Below are positions 1-64,000 of a stretch of 64,000 nucleotides of DNA, in pieces (position 1 is the stretch's first letter; each line of letters begins with the position of its first letter). A program made the position numbers and the translations under genes. The notes under the pieces are model-generated. The model saw nothing but the letters and a program-made list of their open reading frames with translations, did not search any database and was not told the DNA's origin. The stretch is from Amorphochlora amoebiformis (lineage: Eukaryota > Cercozoa > Chlorarachniophyceae), in contig BAAHQB010000413.1 in the NCBI GenBank assembly GCA_054601695.1, positions 1 to 64,000 of the forward strand, in the 5' to 3' direction.

Positions 1-10
1 GAGAGAGATG

Positions 11-80
<70 letters not shown>

Positions 81-139
81 AGAGAGAGAGAGAGAGATGG
101 AGAGAGAGAGAGAAAGAGAGAGAGGAGAGAGACAGAGAG

Positions 140-189
<50 letters not shown>

Positions 190-410
190 TGGAGAGAGAG
201 AGAGAGAGATAGAGAGATAGAGAGATAGAGAGAGGGAGAAAGGATGAGAGGGAGAGAGATTAATGGAGGAGTAGAGAGAGAGAGAGAGTAGAGAAACATA
301 CAGACTAGGTGTATGGATATACAAACATATGTATGTATATACATATATATATATATATTTATATAATATATATATATATATATATATAGATATATAGATA
401 TCAGTGTGTA

Positions 411-449
<39 letters not shown>

Positions 450-582
450 TATCAGTATGTATGCTATATATATATGATATATATTGATATGCATATTATA
501 TATATATAAATATAAGATAATATATAAGTATATATATATATTTATATATAGATATAAGATATATATACATATATATATAGAT

Positions 583-665
<83 letters not shown>

Positions 666-676
666 CATACATACAT

Positions 677-766
<90 letters not shown>

Positions 767-836
767 TATACGCGCATACATACATATATACATATATACA
801 TATATACACACATACATATATGTATATATATGTTAC
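1..836. repeat. GA-rich simple repeat followed by TA array
   Basis: Positions 1 to about 290 are (GA)n with GGA and GATGG interruptions, so one strand is purine only. About 320-830 is (TA)n with short GATATC, TACATACA and CGCGCATA interruptions. I see no exon here, although the 837-872 exon on the minus strand implies that its gene should continue into or beyond this stretch. Confidence 0.85.
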
Positions 837-8013
<7,177 letters not shown>

Positions 8014-8039
8014 CTCTTCCCTCTCCCTTGCGTGCTCTC

Positions 8040-8525
8040 CCACTTTCTCGCTTTTCTCTCTCTCTCGCCCCAATCTCTATCTCTCTTTCGCTCTAATCTC
8101 TATCTCTCTCTTTCGCTCTAATCTCTATCTCTCTCTTTCGCTCTAATCTCTATCTCTCTTTCGCTTTAATTTCTATCTCTCTCTTTCGCTCTAATCTCTA
8201 TCTCTCTTTCGCTCTAATCTCTATCACTCTTTCGCTCTAATCTCTATCTCTCTTTCCCTCTAATCTCTATCTCTCTTTCCCTCTAATTTCTATCTCTCTT
8301 TCGCTCTAACCTCCCGAGATATCTCTCTCCCTATATCCCTCGCTCTAACTCTCTCGCTCTATCTCTCTCGCTCTCCTACGGGTACCTTCTTGCTTTTCTC
8401 TCTCTCGCGCCCCAATCTCTATCTCTCTTTCGCTCTAACCTCCCGAGACATCTCTCTCCCTATATCCCTCGCTCTATCTCTCTCGCTCTATCTCTCTCGC
8501 TCTCTTACGGGTATCTTCTTGGTAT
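8040..8525. repeat. Pyrimidine-rich tandem repeat, TCTTTCGCTCTAATCTCTA unit
   Basis: A unit of about 20-23 bp built from TTTCGCTCTAATCTCTATC repeats many times at 8060-8310. A longer block containing CCTCCCGAGA, ATCTCTCTCCCTATATCCC and a TACGGGTA(C/T)CTTCTTG end is then present twice (about 8310-8395 and 8440-8523). It lies just upstream of the minus-strand start codon at 8013, so it could be 5' UTR or promoter DNA. The strand is almost purely pyrimidine. Confidence 0.8.
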
Positions 8526-8661
8526 CCACCGTGACAACGCCTTGGTTGACGAGTACTAGCAAAGATTTGGAGACCTTAAACAGCGTCGTTTAGTGATCAG
8601 TGAATGTAGGTGAGTGTGTGTGTGTGTGTGTGCATGTTTGTATGTATTATGTATGCAAATA

Positions 8662-8722
<61 letters not shown>

Positions 8723-8727
8723 ATATG

Positions 8728-8731
<4 letters not shown>

Positions 8732-8780
<49 letters not shown>
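8732..8780. repeat. (AAT)n trinucleotide microsatellite
   Basis: An uninterrupted AAT array sits between TG and TA repeats in the intergenic region. It is the only clear trinucleotide array I noticed. A short (AAAT)n run follows at about 9097-9125. Confidence 0.9.
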
Positions 8781-8810
<30 letters not shown>

Positions 8811-8937
8811 TATATATTTATATGAAAATCGATACATCAGTAGAACTTTTAGGTGTGTGTGTGCGTGTGTATTGTGTTGTTTGCATATATGCAGATATTC
8901 TATCTTTATACATTTAGTATATATGTATATAAACATA

Positions 8938-9010
<73 letters not shown>

Positions 9011-9011
9011 T

Positions 9012-9070
<59 letters not shown>

Positions 9071-9092
9071 ATATATTTATACATAGATAATC

Positions 9093-9217
<125 letters not shown>

Positions 9218-9312
9218 TATATATACATGTATTCAGTGGAAATTCTTAAGGATCGTGAGTGAGTGTGTGTGTGTATTGGTGTATAAACCCATTATACATT
9301 TACATATAGGAT

Positions 9313-9356
<44 letters not shown>

Positions 9357-9417
9357 GTACATTTGTATGTATGTATAATATGTAAATGAAATATGTATAC
9401 ATAATATAATATTACAA

Positions 9418-9503
<86 letters not shown>

Positions 9504-9536
9504 AAATACAACATACGAACGTTTAAATATTTACAT

Positions 9537-9567
<31 letters not shown>

Positions 9568-10027
9568 TACATCCACACCTACACCTAGACCCAAATCGAG
9601 CATACCAGCCTACCAAACATCTCCTTTCTCACGAAAATCGCCCTCAATAAACCTGGTTTCTAGGCAAGCTGTCCTCGAGCCGTTGCTGAAGCGACCGAAG
9701 CGACTGAGAGCCATGAGAAAGCAAACAGCTTCCCACCGCCTGGGATATTTTCCGGTGTTATCCCGATTTCAAGATAGTTCCTTCCCCTCCCCCCTCTACC
9801 CCCGACTTACTTGTACGTCTTCTCCGTAATCCCTTTCGATAGTAAGACGAAAAAATCGATTAAGGTTTGACTGCCTCATGACCGCGCGTCGGAGCCACTG
9901 TCACTAAGATATGTCACACGTCGAATCCAAAATTGTGTCATCTAGGCTTGTCACAAGTTAACAAACACGGATAACACAGTGACAGAACCGGTCCGAACAC
10001 TACACAGCTGCAGGCGCCGCACAGGGG

Positions 10028-22340
<12,313 letters not shown>

Positions 22341-22536
22341 TTACTACTACTAGAGTATGTCTGTAGACGCTTCCGTGCGATAATTATAAGTCTAACGAAT
22401 CACTGCGTGAGTCTCAGGGGTCCAACTTACAGTGCATATAACCAGTTCATCTCTAGAATTTGGGTAATTCAAGAGCGTGGGGTTACTGGAGTGATAAGTG
22501 TGTGTGTGTTATGTGTGTGTGTGTGTATTATGTATG

Positions 22537-22572
<36 letters not shown>

Positions 22573-22665
22573 TTGTATGTATGTACATATATTATATATA
22601 TGTATATACATATATAATATATATTTATATATATATATATATATGTATATATATGTATATTATAC

Positions 22666-22727
<62 letters not shown>

Positions 22728-23944
22728 TATATATATATATATACATACATACATACATTTATACATATATACATACATACACATACATATATGCATAATA
22801 TATCCAGTGCACAAAACTTTGACCAGCTATTGAATAAGTCTAGTATCTATACCAGATATCTAGGATATCGAACATCTACTATCTACACTCTTTCTAGTAT
22901 CTAGTATCTATACCAGATATCTAGGATATCGAACATCTACTATCTACACTCTTTCTAGTATCTAGAGTAAGTATATACTAGAGATATAGACAGTCTAGAC
23001 TACTAATATAATATTACCTAGATTACTACTACTGAGACGTGTGCGACTATTCCTAGCAGTCCGACACGGGCCGTCGCGTGTATTGTTAGAAATCCATTCA
23101 ATGACCTCTAACATAACGCTGGCATGCGAACCGTCTGAACTTCATATGCACATTGCATACCTAGCTTACGTAGTAATACGTACGTACCAGTATACGTACG
23201 CATGTACGTACGCATGTGAGCTAACAAGATACGTATCTAAATACATATCTGGATATGTGTATACGTACCAACATACGTACGTACAACGATATTAACTTCA
23301 TACGTACGTACTGTACGTCAACATGATCACTAGTGTATCAACTAGACACTGTTACTAGAGTTGCTCTAACGAAAGTAGATGTACTACATCTATGACGTAA
23401 AAAGTTCAACCAGTATGTAGAGTATAGCCCTGATAGCTACTAAAGCCAGTAGCTGGGCTGTGTGTGAATACGTAACTAGAGATAGTTGCTGGGCGGTATA
23501 GACCGTACGGGAATACGTACCAACATACGTACGTACTGTACGTCAGTTACTCTAGCAAACGCAGATCTACTACACATCTATAACGTGAAAAGTTCAACCA
23601 GTATACATTGTAGAGCTAGTTGCTGGGCAGTGTGGGAATATGTAACTTGTCCTGTGCCCTACATACATCTAGTACATGTATCGAGTACATACATTGTATT
23701 GTTTATCAATGATCACTTGCAGTCACTTAATTGTAATTGTAAGTAGTTCCTGTACTTTTAGAATTTCTTGCCGGCCCACGATTGGACTAGAATTTTATCG
23801 ATATCTAGGATATAGATAGCAACAAGTCTCCGTCTCGACCCGAACTTTTAAATTACTATATTGTTTTGGGTGTAGCGCCTGTAGAGCTTGTAGAAGGACT
23901 AAACTATATAGTTCATGACCATTTAAGTATATCATTTCTGGGCA
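22341..23944. other. Convergent intergenic region with CTAG/TACGTA-rich duplications
   Basis: This lies between the PP2C stop (22338-22340) and the helicase stop (23945-23947). TA and TG repeats occupy about 22500-22800. From 22805 to 23944 there is no TA array. A block containing TATACCAGATATCTAGGATA and ATCGAACATCTACTATCTAC is present twice in tandem at about 22838-22965. A second duplicated segment (around 23375-23480 and 23540-23640) shares AAAAGTTCAACCAGTAT and GTTGCTGGGC. CTAG and TACGTACGTA recur throughout. I see no convincing gene. Confidence 0.6.
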
Positions 23945-47011
<23,067 letters not shown>

Positions 47012-47855
47012 TTAGAACTTCTTGCCCTTTCGCTTGCTGTAGAACTCCCTAGGATCCCTGGAAACAGACAAGCACATGTGAGAAACGCACATACGATGTG
47101 TGAAATTAATAATAAATATGATGTGGGTGTCCGGGATTCAGACTCGCTGGCGTGGAGATAACCAGGGTAGGAGTTGGTTAGTGGTATGTTAGAGCCAATT
47201 ACGTGTCCTTCCCCTCCTCAAGCCACTTCATCTTTTTCATGAATCCTGGACCGACTTGCCAGCGCTCTAAGAAGCTCATGACCCCCACCTGGCGAGCCCT
47301 GCGAATCAGCCAGGCCATGTGACGCTGTCCAACTGGACACGTGCCGTTTACACGCGAAGAGTTTATCATCCCTCTTTCGTTGACGAATTTGTTGAGGAGA
47401 TTGATATTTGTGTACTCGACGCGATGGAGCTTATCGCACATCTTGACCTGATAGTGGTCGCACAGCACACAGGGGTTCTTAATCTTCCCTCTCTTCTCCT
47501 TCCCCTCCTCCACATAGTATGGCACGGGGTCTGTCTTTCGAAACGCAGCAGACAGATCGCTCATTTGGTTGTAGTCTGGGACGCCGTCCATCGTCACCTC
47601 GGTGATCATGCTCTTGAAGTCATCGGGGTATTGAGGCTTTACTCGTTTCCACCCATCATCCGACAGCTTAGAGACAAGCGACTCTGGCAGCTCGGGGGGA
47701 TTGTTGGGGTCCAGGAAACTGTACTTTTCCCTAGGATCCATCGGCTTCACGATGTCTTTTTCATCCACGTTAGTAGAGAAGGCATAGCGCGGCTTAAATG
47801 CAGTGCCGAGGGGCCGCAAAGCCGCCACCTGCCGTGCGCACCTCATCGCCCGCAT
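47012..47855 (-). CDS. MRPS18: Mitochondrial small-subunit ribosomal protein bS18m
   Basis: Component of the mitochondrial ribosome small subunit. Two exons: 47855-47203 (ATG at 47855) and 47057-47012 (stop TAA at 47014-47012), joined at GACAC/gtaatt and tttccag/GGATCC. This changes the end from KDT-stop to KDTDPREFYSKRKGKKF and gives 232 residues. The N-terminus (MRAMRCARQVAALRPLGTAF) is basic and lacks acidic residues, as in a mitochondrial presequence. The bS18 domain starts at about residue 128: NPCVLCDH, then YTNINLLNKFVNERGMI, SRVNGTCPVGQRHMAWLIRR and ARQVGVMSFL, matching the family's LL..FI...G.I..SR.TG....QR.....IKRAR core. The CVLCD...C segment could bind metal. A V at the codon before the ATG is not needed. 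The single 145-nt intron has no TA array. It is divergent from importin-11. Confidence 0.93.
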
Positions 47856-47957
47856 CACTCCGTTACTGCCGGTTGCAGGTTAATGTAATCTGTCACTACC
47901 GGAGGTGGTTCCAGGGAGATTCTTGTCTTCCAGGAGAGCAGTCCCCGCGCGTCTCCG
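47856..47957. promoter_or_regulatory. Likely bidirectional promoter of bS18m and importin-11
   Basis: Only about 102 bp separate the two divergent start codons (47855 on minus, 47958 on plus). The stretch is GC-balanced, has no TA array and no obvious TATA box. Both 5' UTRs must be very short or overlap. The placement is inferred from gene geometry only. Confidence 0.55.
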
Positions 47958-61807
<13,850 letters not shown>

Positions 61808-62432
61808 GCATCAGTTGGTTGACTCAGCTGTACACGTATGATACTCCAGATACACGTACATAATCCAGATCGTTTTTACTTATCACTTATCATCCAGATC
61901 ATTTTTACTTTGTGTATTTGTAGTAGGTATACACTACTAGCACTATGACACATATCAGTTTCTTGACGTCATGATGTGCGAAATTCATAATTGTTGATAT
62001 TACATATAATTAGTAATTAAAGTACGGATCCGATTTATGTATTAGTATAGTAATAGATTACTGCCCTCTGTCTAGCTGTATGTGCTAGAGTAGATCTAGT
62101 AGGTGTATCTACGATCTGGTAATCATATAGATGAAAACTAGATTATTGTTGTAATCGACGTCAACCGTTGTGATAGGTCGTGTCGTTTAATTATAACAAG
62201 TACATATCTATTATCATTAGTATCATACCGGTCATAGTACAGACCGTACATGTGTACAATTATCCATATCACACTTTTTATAACTTTGATACTTGCAAAT
62301 TGCACGTAAGTCGAGACTCTGGAGAATATCTTGGTATACGTTTTTTTACTAGGCTGCCCGAGGTTATCTCTATTCCTCAGGGCCTAACAAGCTAGCAACA
62401 ACACCCTTAGATAACCCACACTTTGGGAACGT
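61808..62432. other. Convergent intergenic region, importin-11 / arsenite methyltransferase
   Basis: About 625 bp between the two stop codons, AT-rich but without TA arrays. ATCCAGATC(G/A)TTTTTACTT is present twice near 61865 and 61895. No gene is seen. Confidence 0.7.
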
Positions 62433-62924
62433 CTAACAGCAGCCCCCTCCAGCGCTGGCTGTTTCACTATCGGTCACATTGACAGGTACAGATTTGGGTC
62501 CGCAGTCAAAAAGTCCAAAATGAACATCGCGATCACCCATTACCTATCGGTTTTGGATTATAGGCAGGATTAGAGTGGAGATTCGTGTTTGATGTAGGGT
62601 GACTGTCTTACTTTAAAGTGATCTTTCATCCAGGATTCTTGTACCATGGAGGCAGTATTCCCGCATACAAGCATAGGCTGAACCAACATATTATTGTGAG
62701 AATTTGGAGACAACTGGGCATAGGTGCTAACCTTTCCAGTCTCGAAAACATGGCCTTCATCCAGCTGTGAGATGGACATATAGTGAGTAGTGTGATTGGA
62801 TTGGGAGTTAAGGAGGTACCATGTATGAGTGGGGATTGTTAGGGATGGTCCCGTTGTAGAAAGCCACTTGTCCATAGTCTTCGCAAAGAGTTTCTAGGCT
62901 GTAAGTACACACACGCACACACAA

Positions 62925-62965
<41 letters not shown>

Positions 62966-63019
62966 CATGTATATTATATGTATGTATATACATGTTTTTA
63001 TACCTAAGTGTATAAAGAT

Positions 63020-63059
<40 letters not shown>

Positions 63060-63092
63060 GAAATATAATTAAAATTTGTGCGTATGCATATA

Positions 63093-63144
<52 letters not shown>

Positions 63145-64000
63145 CATATATATATATATATACTATCCAGTCGCCTACATAATTTTACGTTAACAATATA
63201 CATATACACAAGCATTCATATATATATATAGAAATATATATATATATATATATATTATGTATATATATATATATATGAACATACAATTAAAATAAATAAT
63301 CTTTTCCCCTCTCTTTAGCTCTCCTGCAGCTCTCTTGCTCTTTCACTCCCTTTTCTTCTAATGTACAGTAGTACCTGGACAATTTGAAGCACCTGTAGGT
63401 AATACTGTAGAACTTGGCATTTCCGCATAGGTCCTAGGTCAGATTTGAGAATCATCCGACATATATATACATTATATGTTTATATATATATATATATATA
63501 CATTATATGTTTATATATATATGATATATAAAGAAAACATTATAATCTACCTTGAGATCCGGATCGGTGACCTCGATCGTTGAAATAGCAGACTGGCGTG
63601 GATCAAGAAATCCGACACTAATCAACATATATGTATATGTGTGCATGTAAATATTTTTACACGCATCTACACATTTATATAGGGCCGTGCAATATGTACA
63701 TATATTCGCAGGCCATAATAACATGTGTATTTGCCACGCTATGGACACTCTCGGATGCTTGCGGCTGTGAGTTCATAACTCCTGTTCAATTTTGTGTTCG
63801 CGGCTGTGAGACTACACTTTCTAGCCGTCGGTATTTCAGGGTCAAGAGAAACTTAGTAGCCAGGCATTTGCATCCCAGAGTGTGCAACTAGAGAGCGAGA
63901 GCAGGGTTGGCAAGAACTTACTCGTGACAGATTCGCTTGAAATCTTCAACGTAAAGAGCCCCACCAAGACACTCACCTTCGAATTGCAGTCGGTATTAGC
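62433..64000 (-). CDS. AS3MT: Arsenite methyltransferase (AS3MT/ArsM), C-terminal part, cut by window edge
   Basis: SAM-dependent enzyme that methylates trivalent arsenic in the cytosol. Exons 5' to 3': 64000-63922 (continues beyond the window), 63617-63551, 63433-63375, 62898-62820, 62764-62732, 62677-62612, 62543-62433 (stop TAG at 62435-62433). Phases agree and give about 163 residues. Visible segments are GECLGGALYVEDFKRICHDV, GFLDPRQSAISTIEVTD, AKFYSITYRCFKLS, LETLCEDYGQVAFYNGTIP, LDEGHVFETGK, PMLVCGNTASMVQESWMKDH and VMGDRDVHFGLFDCGP, with a Cys-rich end GGGCC. The Cys in GECLGGALY sits where animal and algal enzymes have an arsenic-binding Cys, and the Cys-Cys tail is common in the family. 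The SAM-binding Rossmann part lies outside the window. Introns are short or TA-filled. I saw no ladder copies here. Confidence 0.9.

Noticed and set aside
23041-23746. ORFs of 84 and 86 codons in the convergent intergenic block
   Set aside because: They run through duplicated TACGTA/CTAG-rich DNA, lack splice partners and have atypical composition.

Overview
The window is nuclear DNA from an intron-rich eukaryote, probably a protist or alga. I cannot place it more closely. The evidence is spliceosomal GT-AG introns, typical eukaryotic nuclear protein families (PP2C, importin-11, a Gemin3-like DEAD-box helicase, a mitochondrial ribosomal protein, arsenite methyltransferase) and TTAGGG-type telomere-like repeats inside the sequence. 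Much of the window is (TA)n microsatellite. (TA)n has no stop codon in any frame on either strand, so it makes long false Tyr-Ile ORFs. The real genes are short exons scattered between TA arrays. I rebuilt them by reading exon edges, splice signals and phase by hand, so single exon edges may be wrong while the gene calls are firmer.

Layout, left to right. About 0.84-8.0 kb (-): an unrecognised gene that may run off the left edge. About 10.0-22.3 kb (+): a PP2C-type Ser/Thr phosphatase with a C-terminal extension. 22.3-23.9 kb: an intergenic stretch between two converging genes, free of TA arrays. 23.9-45.6 kb (-): a DDX20/Gemin3-like DEAD-box helicase of at least 23 exons. 45.6-47.0 kb: a spacer with a palindromic 24-bp tandem repeat. 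47.0-47.86 kb (-): mitochondrial ribosomal protein bS18m. 47.96-61.8 kb (+): importin-11/Kap120, 22 exons, rebuilt as 1027 residues in unbroken phase. 62.4-64.0 kb (-): the 3' part of an arsenite methyltransferase, cut by the right edge. The bS18m and importin genes are head to head with about 100 bp between start codons.

The most unusual feature is a recurrent 'splice-edge ladder'. Next to many exons, a block made of the intron end, the AG or GT splice site and the neighbouring 10-60 nt of exon is repeated 1 to 17 times, with copies separated by (TA)n. Copies lie on the intron side: upstream of an exon when the acceptor edge is copied, downstream when the donor edge is copied. I see it in the unidentified gene, PP2C, the helicase and importin-11, but not in the compact bS18m gene. 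The joins often fall at AT/TA dinucleotides in the exon, which suggests slippage or template switching into the TA array. This leaves introns full of plausible decoy splice sites.

Other notable structures are a near-perfect telomere-repeat palindrome inside a helicase intron, with exons of the same gene on both sides; a second degenerate TTAGGG-like tract in another helicase intron; 1.3 kb of GA/GATA repeat; and the apparent absence of exons for helicase motifs III and V. The genes look like ordinary housekeeping genes with no shared pathway. What links them is the intron architecture.
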